The notes beneath the pieces are model-generated. The model saw only the letters and a list, made by a program, of their open reading frames with translations, did not search any database and had not been told where the DNA came from. DNA of 64,000 bases from Alteraurantiacibacter aquimixticola (lineage in GTDB: Bacteria > Pseudomonadota > Alphaproteobacteria > Sphingomonadales > Sphingomonadaceae). The position numbers were made by a program, and so were the translations under genes. The DNA lies in assembly GCF_004965515.1 (NCBI RefSeq), contig NZ_SSHH01000002.1, positions 826,840-890,839 on the forward strand, given 5' to 3'. Shown here piece after piece: positions 32,005 through 40,348 of the stretch (positions within the stretch are counted from its first letter, which is position 1; each line of letters opens with the position of its first letter).

Positions 32005-33815
32005 GCCACCCGCTCCATCATCTCGCTATAGCGCCGTGACCGGCGCGAAATCTGGATCGAGAGAACCGATTCCAGCGTGTACCAGGAACGCAGCGCACGG
32101 AAGGCAAGGTATTCGGGCATCGCCAGCAGCGCAGCCGGGTGGCGGTTGAGCAGGATCGCCCCGACAGCCACCAGCGCAGGCGCGCCCACCAGCACGGCGA
32201 TGATCGATTGCCACACCAGTACATTGTCCGTGCCGCTGGCGGTGAGCAGTTGCAGCAGGCCGAAGAACAGGATCGGCACCATCATCGCCCGGCGACCGGA
32301 ATTGAGCAGCATATAAGGCAGGACGAGCTTTCCCCTGATAGTGGTCGAATTGGACAGGATCGCCGAACGCCCGCGCGCCGATACGTGATAGACCGAGCGG
32401 AACCAGCGCATGCGCTGTTCGCGCATATGGGCGAAGGTGGCGGGCACCTCCGAAACATAGCTGACGCGATAGTCGACGATGCAGTGATAGCCGAGCTCGG
32501 AAATGCGGAAGGACATGTCTGTATCCTCGCCATTCATGCCGGTTGCGATGCGGCCTGCCTTGCGCAGCGCCTCAGCGCGGTAGATGGCGAACATGCCGGG
32601 CACGCCGATCAGGCCCCAGAAAGCGCTGAGCGCGGGCGAGTAATAGCCGTGCTTGACCAGCACTTCGACCAGCCGCGCGCGATCGAACATCCCGCCGCCG
32701 GGCGGCAGGGGAACGCCGCCGACCACGCCGATATGCGGTTCGTGGAAGTTCTGCACGGCAAGCCTGATATTGTCCGGTCCGATCTGCGTGTCGGCATCGA
32801 TGCGCAGGACCAGCGCGTGCTTCGCCTCCTCGATCCCGCGATTGAGCGCATGCGCCTTGCCCGGGCGGGGGACGGCGACCACCCTCCCCGTGATTGCGCT
32901 CCCCTCGGCAATCGCCGTGCGCGCGATTTCGGCGGTGTCATCGCTTGAATTGTTGTCGAGCACGATCAGCTCCACTTCTGCGGCAAATTGCTGCGCTGCC
33001 TCGTCGATGTGGCGAATGGTCTCGGCAATGATCGGAGCCTCGTTATGCGCCGGCACGATCACGCTGATCGGCTCGGCGTGGCCGCTGGCCGCCGATAGGC
33101 GCCGCTCGAGAAGGCCGATGATATAGAGCTGCAGGAAGAAGGTCGGCAGGAACAGCAGGATGCCCGGCCCGATGCCGCCCAGCAGGGTCAGCTCGCGCAT
33201 GCCTTCGATCAGGCGCCAGTCCTGCAAGCCGACATATGCAGAAGCGGCCCCGGCCGTGGTCGCGACTGCCACGATGCGCAACAGCATGCGCAGATTGTGC
33301 TGCTCGCCCGTCTCCACCGGCTTGGTGGGCGGCATGACCCCGCGCTGTACCAGCATCAACGAAAACAAGCCGAACCCGATCAGCCCGGCCAGGATCTGCA
33401 CGAAAGTGAGCGGATAGGGCGAACCGAACAGCACCAGGAACAGCGTGTTGGCGACATCGAGCAGCGCGCAGATGGTGAGGAAAAGGAAAACCAGCTCCAG
33501 CGCGAACAGTGCGCGCGCCGTGGCCGAGCCCGAGCCGTAGATCGAATAGGCGACGTAGAAGGAGACGATATAGGTCCTCACCGCAATCGAATGCTCGCCA
33601 ACATAGGGCGTGAAGACATAGTCGCGCTGGGGGAACAGCCAGTCGAGACTGCCGGTGCTGAACACCGCCAGCTGGATCAGCGCCAGGATGCAGAAGGTGA
33701 GCAAGAGAGCCGGCGCGCGCAGGCGCGAAACCGGCGCCGAAAGGCCGCGCGGCTGGCTGTCGACGGACCGGAAATTGACCGTTTGCCGCGTATCGATGTC
33801 GTGCGACGGGCTCAC
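32001..33815 (-). CDS. Processive family-2 glycosyltransferase, BcsA/hyaluronan-synthase-like, without PilZ domain
   Basis: This 604-residue inner-membrane synthase has about five hydrophobic segments before the catalytic domain and about three after it. The GT2 core (about 245-480) has VIVPAHNEAP, the UDP-binding DNNSSDDT, the DADTQIG metal motif, the GEDTDMS acceptor/catalytic motif and QRMRW (Q-x-x-R-W) typical of processive enzymes. It ends soon after the last helices, with no PilZ domain, so cyclic-di-GMP control of the cellulose type is not visible. The gene overlaps its BcsB-like partner and the barrel gene by four bases each. Cellulose is not assured: the sugar-nucleotide enzyme in the operon is a UDP-sulfoquinovose-synthase relative. 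Confidence 0.85.
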   Translation of the reverse strand: MSPSHDIDTRQTVNFRSVDSQPRGLSAPVSRLRAPALLLTFCILALIQLAVFSTGSLDWLFPQRDYVFTPYVGEHSIAVRTYIVSFYVAYSIYGSGSATARALFALELVFLFLTICALLDVANTLFLVLFGSPYPLTFVQILAGLIGFGLFSLMLVQRGVMPPTKPVETGEQHNLRMLLRIVAVATTAGAASAYVGLQDWRLIEGMRELTLLGGIGPGILLFLPTFFLQLYIIGLLERRLSAASGHAEPISVIVPAHNEAPIIAETIRHIDEAAQQFAAEVELIVLDNNSSDDTAEIARTAIAEGSAITGRVVAVPRPGKAHALNRGIEEAKHALVLRIDADTQIGPDNIRLAVQNFHEPHIGVVGGVPLPPGGGMFDRARLVEVLVKHGYYSPALSAFWGLIGVPGMFAIYRAEALRKAGRIATGMNGEDTDMSFRISELGYHCIVDYRVSYVSEVPATFAHMREQRMRWFRSVYHVSARGRSAILSNSTTIRGKLVLPYMLLNSGRRAMMVPILFFGLLQLLTASGTDNVLVWQSIIAVLVGAPALVAVGAILLNRHPAALLAMPEYLAFRALRSWYTLESVLSIQISRRSRRYSEMMERVA

Positions 33816-35395
33816 GGGGCTGACTGACCCGTCTGTAGCTGCGGCCCGGCCAAGGCAGATGGAAGCGTGACCAGCAGCGCAAGGGCTGGCGGCTGGCCCA
33901 GCGGCGGGTTGTCGAGCCGCCGCGCGATCACAGTGCCGTTGCTACCAGCTTCAAGATAGACCAGCCATTGCCGGCCCGTGGCATCGCCACCAGAGGACAC
34001 AGTGGCGGATACATCGGCGCCGGAAAGGATGTGCACGCGCGCCTCCCCGCCGCTCGCTGCAGCGACCCAGTCCGCCGCGCCCACCCGCGCCAGCAGGCGG
34101 GCTGCGGCTTCGGCGTCGACGGCGGTCAGCTCATCCACCTCCAGCGTGATCTGCCCAGCTTCACTCAGCGCCCGGCGCAATTGCAGCAGCGGTCCCAAGT
34201 CACCCTCCGCCGCTGGCCGCAGCCGCAGCACGGTCTCGGGGAGGAGTTCGGCACTTGACGGAGCAACCTCACCGCAACGCTGGGTCGCGCCGTCATCGGC
34301 GGACAGGGTAATGTCGAGCGTATTGTCCCAGCCATGAAGTCCCGCCGGGATAACGATCGACTGATTGATCCGCTCCATGTCGCCGGGCACCCGGCGCGAC
34401 AGGAGCAGGCGGTCGTTCAGCGTCACCGTCAAGTCGCGGTCCATGCCGCCGCGCGCGGGGCTGGCGAGCAGGCGCAGGTCGAGCGCGGAGGTAACCATGC
34501 CTTCGGGCAGCTCGCCATCGTTGTAGCTGTAACGCCAGTTGATACGGCGACCGAACCGGCGCACTCCCCTGTTGGCCGGGTCGCTGGTCAAGACCACGGG
34601 TGCGTCCGCCGGGAAGGCGAAGAGGCGGTTTGTGCCGGCCTGTCCTGCCAGATTGTCCAGCTCTTCCCCGGCAAGGCCGCTTTCGACGAAGAGCGGCCGA
34701 TAGCCCTTGCCAAACAATATGGCTGCCTGATGGATGCGGCTGGTCCGCTCCCCATCCGCCATTCCTGCCGACCATTCGACCGGCACGCGCCCGCCCCACA
34801 GCGCCAGCCGGTCACCCACCGATGTCGGCTCGCCCGTGAGCCTCAGGCGCAGGCCCGTGGCCGGCTCGATCTCAACCACCGCCGCGATGGAGTCATCGCT
34901 CGAACATTCCGCGATCACGCCCCTGCCCTGCAGGCTGACGCCGATATCGAGCACCGAAGAAGCGAGGTCCTGCGCCGTCAGCCCGATCACCAGCTCGCCC
35001 GTCGCCGAGCCTTCTCGCAACAGGTACTCCGCGCGGCGCGAGCCGTTGACCGTGACCCGCAATGCGCCTTCGACCCCGTCCGCCACGCGCGAGGAGAAAC
35101 CTAGTTCCAGCGCCCCTGAAACGGGCCGCTGCTCGCTCGGCATGTGGAAGGTCATATTGGCGAAGGACGGCAAGCCGGAAAGGATGATCGGGCCATCCAC
35201 GCTGGCGGGCGCGGCGAAGACGTCGCGGCCGCTGGTGTCGAAACTATCGGCCGCCGCCCGGTCCTGATCCTGGTACTCCTGTGCCTCTTCGCCCGTCACG
35301 CGCTGCCAGGCATCGTCGAACGCGCCGCGCTGGCCGAGTACCACCAGTGTCCCGATCAGCAGCAGTGCCAGCAGGCCGATTCCGATTATGCGCAT
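33812..35395 (-). CDS. BcsB-like periplasmic polysaccharide-synthase partner
   Basis: This 527-residue protein has an N-terminal membrane anchor/signal (IIGIGLLALLLIGTLVVLG) and a large periplasmic part. It resembles cellulose synthase subunit BcsB: jelly-roll-like regions (for example GALELGFSSRVADG and LRVTVNGSRRAEYLL) alternate with VVEIEPATGLRLRLTGEPT and a second DLTVTLNDRLLLSRRVPG unit. Unlike BcsB (about 780 residues) it is short and lacks an evident C-terminal transmembrane helix, so it may tether through its N-terminus. The stop overlaps the synthase start by four bases. Its job would be to guide the nascent glycan through the periplasm. Assignment rests on pattern and context rather than strong motifs. 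Confidence 0.65.
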   Translation of the reverse strand: MRIIGIGLLALLLIGTLVVLGQRGAFDDAWQRVTGEEAQEYQDQDRAAADSFDTSGRDVFAAPASVDGPIILSGLPSFANMTFHMPSEQRPVSGALELGFSSRVADGVEGALRVTVNGSRRAEYLLREGSATGELVIGLTAQDLASSVLDIGVSLQGRGVIAECSSDDSIAAVVEIEPATGLRLRLTGEPTSVGDRLALWGGRVPVEWSAGMADGERTSRIHQAAILFGKGYRPLFVESGLAGEELDNLAGQAGTNRLFAFPADAPVVLTSDPANRGVRRFGRRINWRYSYNDGELPEGMVTSALDLRLLASPARGGMDRDLTVTLNDRLLLSRRVPGDMERINQSIVIPAGLHGWDNTLDITLSADDGATQRCGEVAPSSAELLPETVLRLRPAAEGDLGPLLQLRRALSEAGQITLEVDELTAVDAEAAARLLARVGAADWVAAASGGEARVHILSGADVSATVSSGGDATGRQWLVYLEAGSNGTVIARRLDNPPLGQPPALALLVTLPSALAGPQLQTGQSAP

Positions 35396-35422
35396 CTGTG
35401 CCCCCTAATTTCGCGCCGCCGG

Positions 35423-36625
35423 TCAGGCGATGGCCATGTCCCCGTCAATTTCGCGCTGGCGTTCGGCGTTCCAGGCCGAACGCGCAGGGATCTTCTCGCG
35501 GTCGATCCGGTCGCGATAGCGGCGCGACAGGTCGATCGTGTCCTGCAGCAGGCTGGAATCGAGCAGGATCGGATCAAGGCCCAGCGAGCGGAACCCTTCA
35601 TTGCTGACGACCAGTTCGTTCTCGTCCGCTTCGGCGCGCGGATTGGGCACATGGGCGATCTCTGCGCCCGTTCGCTTCGAGACCAGCTCGGCAAGGTCGA
35701 TGACGCGCAAGGTCTCTGCCACCTGGTTGAGGATGTTCACCCGCTCCCCGCGCTCGGGCGGGTTCTCGATCGCCAGCGCAACGCAACGCACCGTATCGCC
35801 GATATTGATGAAGGCGCGCGTCTGCCCGCCCGAGCCATGGACCGTGAGCGGATAGCCGATTGCCGATTCCACCAGGAAGCGGTTGAGCACGGTGCCGTAG
35901 TCACCGTCATAATCGAAACGGTTGATGAGCCGCTCGTCGCGCATGGTGAGATCGGTCTGCGTACCCCAGACGATACCCTGGTGCAGATCGGTGATCTTCA
36001 GCCTGTCATTCCGGGCATAGAACTGGAACATCAGCTGATCGAGCGACTTGGTCATGTGATAGACGCTGCCCGGGCTGGTGGGGAACAGGATCTCGCGCTG
36101 CTGCAGCTCCCCCTCCTCGTCGCGCACGGCCACATCGAGATAGCCTTCGGGGATGGAGAAACCGCCCCCGCTATAGCCATAGACGCCCATGGTTCCGAGA
36201 TGGACAAGGTGCGTATCGGGAGACCGCTCGACCAGCGCAACCAGCAAGTGGTGCGTGGCGCTGATATTGTTGTCGACCGTGTAGCGCTTCTCCTCCGGGC
36301 CGCGCATCGAATAGGGCGCGGCGCGCTGTTCGGCAAAATGGACCACCGCATCGGGCTGCGTTTCGCCCAGCAGCCGGTCGAGGCCGGAAATGTCGCGCGC
36401 CATGTCCATTTCGACGAATTCGATCGGGCGCCCCTGCAGTTCCTGCCATGCACGGAGGCGATCGGGCATGCTGGCAATCGGCGTGAGGCTTTTGAGCCCC
36501 AACTCATCGTCGATGCGGCGCCGCGAGAGATTGTCGACAATCGTGACGTCGTGGCCAAGGGAGGAAAGGTGCAATGCGGTTGGCCAGCCGCAGAAGCCGT
36601 CGCCGCCAAAAACAATAACTTTCAT
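35423..36625 (-). CDS. UDP-sulfoquinovose synthase-like NAD-dependent sugar-nucleotide enzyme (SQD1/SqdB family)
   Basis: SQD1-type enzymes convert UDP-glucose and sulfite to UDP-sulfoquinovose. This 400-residue SDR protein begins MKVIVFGGDGFCGWPTALHL (NAD motif). It continues with the SQD1 hallmark HFAEQRAAPYSM (97-107), the catalytic Thr145 in LGTMGVYG, Tyr189 and Lys193 in YHMTK, then DLHQGIVWGTQT, GTVLNRF and GGQTRAFINIGDTV. All are characteristic of SQD1 rather than of ordinary 4-epimerases. The ATG at 36625 precedes the Rossmann motif directly; the 18 extra upstream codons are not plausible. It heads the operon with BcsB-like, synthase and barrel genes. No lipid sulfoquinovosyltransferase is nearby, so the product may go into a polysaccharide rather than SQDG. 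Confidence 0.8.
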   Translation of the reverse strand: MKVIVFGGDGFCGWPTALHLSSLGHDVTIVDNLSRRRIDDELGLKSLTPIASMPDRLRAWQELQGRPIEFVEMDMARDISGLDRLLGETQPDAVVHFAEQRAAPYSMRGPEEKRYTVDNNISATHHLLVALVERSPDTHLVHLGTMGVYGYSGGGFSIPEGYLDVAVRDEEGELQQREILFPTSPGSVYHMTKSLDQLMFQFYARNDRLKITDLHQGIVWGTQTDLTMRDERLINRFDYDGDYGTVLNRFLVESAIGYPLTVHGSGGQTRAFINIGDTVRCVALAIENPPERGERVNILNQVAETLRVIDLAELVSKRTGAEIAHVPNPRAEADENELVVSNEGFRSLGLDPILLDSSLLQDTIDLSRRYRDRIDREKIPARSAWNAERQREIDGDMAIA

Positions 36626-36817
36626 GTGCCGATCCAATAACTGTTCGGCCCCCTCCCGGCACTCTAGACGAATACCCATGCGGAAAAGAAATTATTCACC
36701 ATAGCTTGCGACGAATGATGGCTCCCGCGCGTCCAAGCGCCCTCCCGCTCTACCAAGTGCTATTGTCATTCGACTGAAAAACTTGAGAATTGGGCAAATT
36801 AATGCGAGTCTGTTGAT

Positions 36818-37930
36818 ATGGACAGAAGGGCATTCGTCAGTCTGGCCGGCTTCGGAATCGCAGCGGCGGCCTTTCCCGCAGATGCGGCAGCACCAGCGAG
36901 TATACCCCTTGCGGAACACGCTGCGCGCCGGGGAATTTCCTTCGGCAGCGCTGTATCGCAGCGCGTGCTGGGCGATCGCAGCTACCGGCAACTGGTAGAC
37001 CACCAGTGCGACATGCTGGTGGGTGAAAATGCCTTCAAGTGGCGCCATATGGAACGGCGCGAGAACCAGCGGGAGGTCGCTGAAGCGCGCTGGATCGCGG
37101 CTTATGCGCAGAACAGCGGCAAGCGATTGCGCGGTCATTGCTTCTGCTGGAACCATCATGACCGCATGCCCCGCTGGCTGGTCGACAAGGCAGCCGGTCT
37201 CGCCCCGCGCGACCATGGCGAACTGACCCGGCAAATGTGGCGCCATGGCGCGTTCCTGGCGCGAACCTTCCCGGACATCGCCTGCTGGGATGCTATGAAC
37301 GAAGCGGTCGATCCCACGACCGGGGAACTGCGCGAAACCGAATTCACCCGCCTGCTGGGCGAAGATTACGTCGACCTCTCCTTCCACATCATGGCCGAGC
37401 GGCTTCCCTCCGCAAACCTGGTCTACAATGAAACGATGAGCTGGGAGGCAGACCCCACGCACCGCGATGGGGTGCTGCGCGTGCTCGAACGCGCGCTCGC
37501 CAGCGGCGTGCCGATCCATGCGCTGGGAATCCAGAGCCACATCGGCAAGACGCTAGGCCGCAGGCGTGACGAGCGGGCCTGGCGGCGCTTCCTGGAGGAA
37601 GTCGAGGGCATGGGGGTCGACGTGATCCTGACCGAATTCGATTGCAGCGACCGTAACATTGCCGCGCGCAGCAGGGAGCAGCGCGATGCCGAAGTCGCGG
37701 CGCATGTGCGCGCCTATCTCGACCTGACGCTGAGCTTCACCAATGTGCGCGAGTTACTCGTATGGTCGCTGGCCGACGGGCCGAGCTACATGAACCGCAG
37801 GAGCTATCCCCGCCGCCGCCGCCGGGCCGACGGCCTGCCCTTGCGCGGCCACCCCTTCGACCAGCAGCTGGCCGCCAAGCCGATGCTGGCCGCCATGCAG
37901 GGTGCTTTGGCGAGCGCGCCTGTGCGTTGA
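36818..37930 (+). CDS. Secreted glycoside hydrolase family 10 (endo-1,4-beta-xylanase-like)
   Basis: This 370-residue protein has a signal peptide at residues 1-25 (DRRAFV before the hydrophobic core, Tat-like). The GH10 barrel shows VGENAFKW, GHCFCWNHH (GH10 usually GHxLxWH), the acid/base Glu162 in CWDAMNEAVD and the nucleophile Glu273 in ILTEFDCSD, with VWSLADGPSYM near the end. It is complete for a single-domain GH10. The gene is divergent from the sulfoquinovose/synthase operon and precedes tviC. Like BcsZ in cellulose operons or exopolysaccharide-trimming GH10 enzymes, it may act on the polymer made next door rather than on plant xylan. The start has only a weak ribosome-binding site. 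Confidence 0.85.
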   Translation: MDRRAFVSLAGFGIAAAAFPADAAAPASIPLAEHAARRGISFGSAVSQRVLGDRSYRQLVDHQCDMLVGENAFKWRHMERRENQREVAEARWIAAYAQNSGKRLRGHCFCWNHHDRMPRWLVDKAAGLAPRDHGELTRQMWRHGAFLARTFPDIACWDAMNEAVDPTTGELRETEFTRLLGEDYVDLSFHIMAERLPSANLVYNETMSWEADPTHRDGVLRVLERALASGVPIHALGIQSHIGKTLGRRRDERAWRRFLEEVEGMGVDVILTEFDCSDRNIAARSREQRDAEVAAHVRAYLDLTLSFTNVRELLVWSLADGPSYMNRRSYPRRRRRADGLPLRGHPFDQQLAAKPMLAAMQGALASAPVR

Positions 37931-38020
37931 GGGTTGCCCCTGCTTGCGCAACTGCGCGCGCGAAGGCAAGGGGACCGCAAGGCGCGTCAGCGCCGCAATG
38001 TAAACAGCTGGTACCCACCA

Positions 38021-39082
38021 ATGGACAACACTTTCTGGTTCGACGATCAGCAGCAGGCCTATCTCAAGAACCGCATCACCTCCACAACCCGCCACTGGCT
38101 GGTCACAGGGGCGGCTGGCTTCATCGGGTCCAACCTGGTGGAATCGCTCCTGCGCCTCGGCCAGAGTGTGACGGGCTTCGACAATTTCGCCACCGGCCAT
38201 CGCTTCAACCTGGACCATGTGGCGGCCCGTGTGGGCGAGCAATGGCAGAACTTCCGCCTAATTGAGGGCGATATCCGCGACCGTGATGCCTGCGCCGAAG
38301 CGATGGACGGGGTCCAGATCGTGCTGCATCAGGCCGCGCTGGGCTCGGTCCCGCGCTCGATCGACGATCCGCGCACCAGCCATGACGTGAACGTGACGGG
38401 CTTCCTCAACATCATCGACGCCGCGAGGCTCGCGGGTGTCGAAAGCTTCGTCTACGCCGCCTCCAGTTCCACCTATGGCGACGAGCCTAACCTGCCCAAG
38501 GTGGAGGACCGCATCGGCAACCCGCTGTCGCCCTATGCAGCGACTAAGCTGTTCGACGAGATCTATGCCGATATCTATCGCCGCGTGTATGATTTCGGCT
38601 CGGTCGGCCTGCGCTATTTCAACGTCTTTGGCCCGCGACAGGACCCGCAGGGCGCCTACGCCGCGGTGATCCCCAAATGGACCGACCGGATGATCGAGGG
38701 TAAGGAGATCATGATCAATGGCGACGGCGTTACCAGCCGTGACTTCTGCTATGTCGATAATGCCGTGCAGGCCAATCTGCGCGCAGCGATGGCGGAGCTG
38801 GAAGGTCGCAACGAAGTGTTCAACGTCGCTGTGGGTCAGCAGACCAGCCTCAATGACCTGTTCGCCATGATCCGCGGCGAGCTGGAAGGCTACCAGGTGC
38901 ATTACGACCGCGATCCGGTGCATGGCGATTTCCGCAAGGGCGACGTGCGCCATTCGCTCGCAGCGATCGACAAGGCGCGCGATATGATCGGCTATGCACC
39001 CACGCACACGATTGCAGAAGGGCTGACCAAGGCCATGCCCTGGTACGTCAACGAATATCCGGCGATCGCGAAGGGGAAGTAA
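38021..39082 (+). CDS. tviC: UDP-N-acetylglucosamine(uronate) 4-epimerase, TviC/WbpP-type
   Basis: This SDR epimerase of 353 residues interconverts UDP-GlcNAc(A) and UDP-GalNAc(A), the second step to the Vi antigen precursor. The Rossmann motif is [11 protein letters not shown] (28-38), the catalytic triad lies in AASSSTYG and Tyr172/Lys176 in SPYAATK, and the family signature [14 protein letters not shown] matches WbpP/TviC. These accept N-acetylated sugars because of a small gatekeeper residue. The ATG at 38021 gives TviC-like length; a TTG start at 37934 would add 29 implausible residues. It sits 3 bases from the convergent lyase-like gene and completes, with TviB, the UDP-GalNAcA pathway of the capsule locus. 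Confidence 0.85.
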   Translation: MDNTFWFDDQQQAYLKNRITSTTRHWLVTGAAGFIGSNLVESLLRLGQSVTGFDNFATGHRFNLDHVAARVGEQWQNFRLIEGDIRDRDACAEAMDGVQIVLHQAALGSVPRSIDDPRTSHDVNVTGFLNIIDAARLAGVESFVYAASSSTYGDEPNLPKVEDRIGNPLSPYAATKLFDEIYADIYRRVYDFGSVGLRYFNVFGPRQDPQGAYAAVIPKWTDRMIEGKEIMINGDGVTSRDFCYVDNAVQANLRAAMAELEGRNEVFNVAVGQQTSLNDLFAMIRGELEGYQVHYDRDPVHGDFRKGDVRHSLAAIDKARDMIGYAPTHTIAEGLTKAMPWYVNEYPAIAKGK

Positions 39083-39085
39083 GCC

Positions 39086-40348
39086 CTAGGGCTGGATGAA
39101 GGGGCCGCCACGCAAGGCGTGGCCGGGGGCGCGCTCCCGGCCCCACGCAGTTGCGCTCTCCGCCAGTGTGTAGGTAGGCGAAGGCACCTCCTCGACACGC
39201 ATGTCCTGCACGCTCAGGCCCTCGCCCACATCGTTCGCCACGCCGCGCAGCGCGCCATCGGCGGCACAGCCGGGCGCATCGGCACGCTCGAGTGCCTGCG
39301 AAGCGGTAGCGCGATAGCGGCGCGCGCTGTCGGGGCTGCGATAGCGGTTGCGTTCGACCAGCAACCGCCCGCCCTGCGTGACCAGCGAGCCATAGGCACC
39401 GCTCCATGCCCCGCTTGCCCGCTGGCGCGGCGCGAAGGCGACGTCATTTCCGTAAAAGTGGACATAGGCGCTACCCGATACGCGCGGGATGCGCTGGGCG
39501 ACCTCGGTGAAGCTGTTGCGCAGCACGCTAAGCTGCACCTGGAGGGGCTTGTCCGGCAGGGCGAAACAGCTCTCGCCCGACGCTCCACCGCCATCGATCA
39601 GCATGACCTTGTCATGCTCGCTGAAGCGGCTGTCGGAAATGGTGAAACGTCCCTGCCCCCTTCCCTCACTTCCAGTGATGTCGATCATCCCGTCGCGGCA
39701 GGCCGAAAGCGCCATGAAGGCGAACCAGATGCGGTCAGCACCGCCGCGCACGGTCACGCAATCGCCGCTCTCCTCAAGGTCCTCGAAACCAGTCTGCGTG
39801 ATCGCGAAGCCCGTCAGGACGAGGTTGGCGACACCGGCGAGATAGAAGGCCGACCCCGCGCTCGGATCGATGATACGCGGCTGGCTGCACCCGCCATCGA
39901 GCGTGACATTGGAGCCCGGCCGCAGCGGCGCTGCCAGCACCAGTTCGCGCTCATCCGCAGGCAGATCGAAGAGGATATAGCCCCCACCCGCCGCACGCGC
40001 GCCTGCGATAGCGTGGCGTAGCGATCCTTCCGGTGGTGAGCGTCGGTCGTCCTTCGCATTGGTGACGCGCCAGAGGCGCTGTCCGACGCCGCCGGTCGTC
40101 CCGGCCTGCCGCGCAAACCCCTCCATCGCCGCCATGTAGCGCGCCGCAGTGACCCGGCCATCTGCAATGGTGAGCCCAATCTCGCAGCGCTCTACGGCTC
40201 GTGACGTGCCCGGCGGCACCGACGCGCAGGCAGCGATTACTGCAAGGCCGAGCAGGATGGCAAAACCCGAAACTGCGAAGCGCAGGTCCCGCAAAACCGG
40301 TACGGTGGAGGCCACCGGTCTTGCTATCCCGGTTGGATGTGGCGCCAA
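39086..40348 (-). CDS. Pectate-lyase-like (parallel beta-helix) lipoprotein, possible capsule lyase (VexL-like)
   Basis: This 420-residue protein has a lipoprotein signal with lipobox VIAAC (Cys about residue 41) and a right-handed beta-helix resembling polysaccharide lyase family 1. Landmarks are the GSLRHAI segment that opens pectate lyases, GGYILFDLP, NVTLDGGCSQPRI, the ladder NLVLTGFAIT / DRIWFAFMALSACRDGMIDITG / FTISDSRFSEHDKVMLID, and VHFYGNDVAF. The start overlaps the end of the acyltransferase gene by 25 bases. Vi antigen is an alpha-1,4-linked GalNAcA polymer, chemically similar to pectin, and a Vi lyase named VexL is known from an Achromobacter capsule locus. Because it is placed inside a Vi-like operon, I infer a capsule-trimming lyase, not pectin degradation. 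Confidence 0.75.
   Translation of the reverse strand: MAPHPTGIARPVASTVPVLRDLRFAVSGFAILLGLAVIAACASVPPGTSRAVERCEIGLTIADGRVTAARYMAAMEGFARQAGTTGGVGQRLWRVTNAKDDRRSPPEGSLRHAIAGARAAGGGYILFDLPADERELVLAAPLRPGSNVTLDGGCSQPRIIDPSAGSAFYLAGVANLVLTGFAITQTGFEDLEESGDCVTVRGGADRIWFAFMALSACRDGMIDITGSEGRGQGRFTISDSRFSEHDKVMLIDGGGASGESCFALPDKPLQVQLSVLRNSFTEVAQRIPRVSGSAYVHFYGNDVAFAPRQRASGAWSGAYGSLVTQGGRLLVERNRYRSPDSARRYRATASQALERADAPGCAADGALRGVANDVGEGLSVQDMRVEEVPSPTYTLAESATAWGRERAPGHALRGGPFIQP

Noticed and set aside
32001-35395. Ordinary cellulose synthase operon
   Set aside because: No PilZ domain, BcsC-type TPR porin or GH8 is present, and the operon carries an SQD1-like enzyme, so cellulose is not the default assumption.
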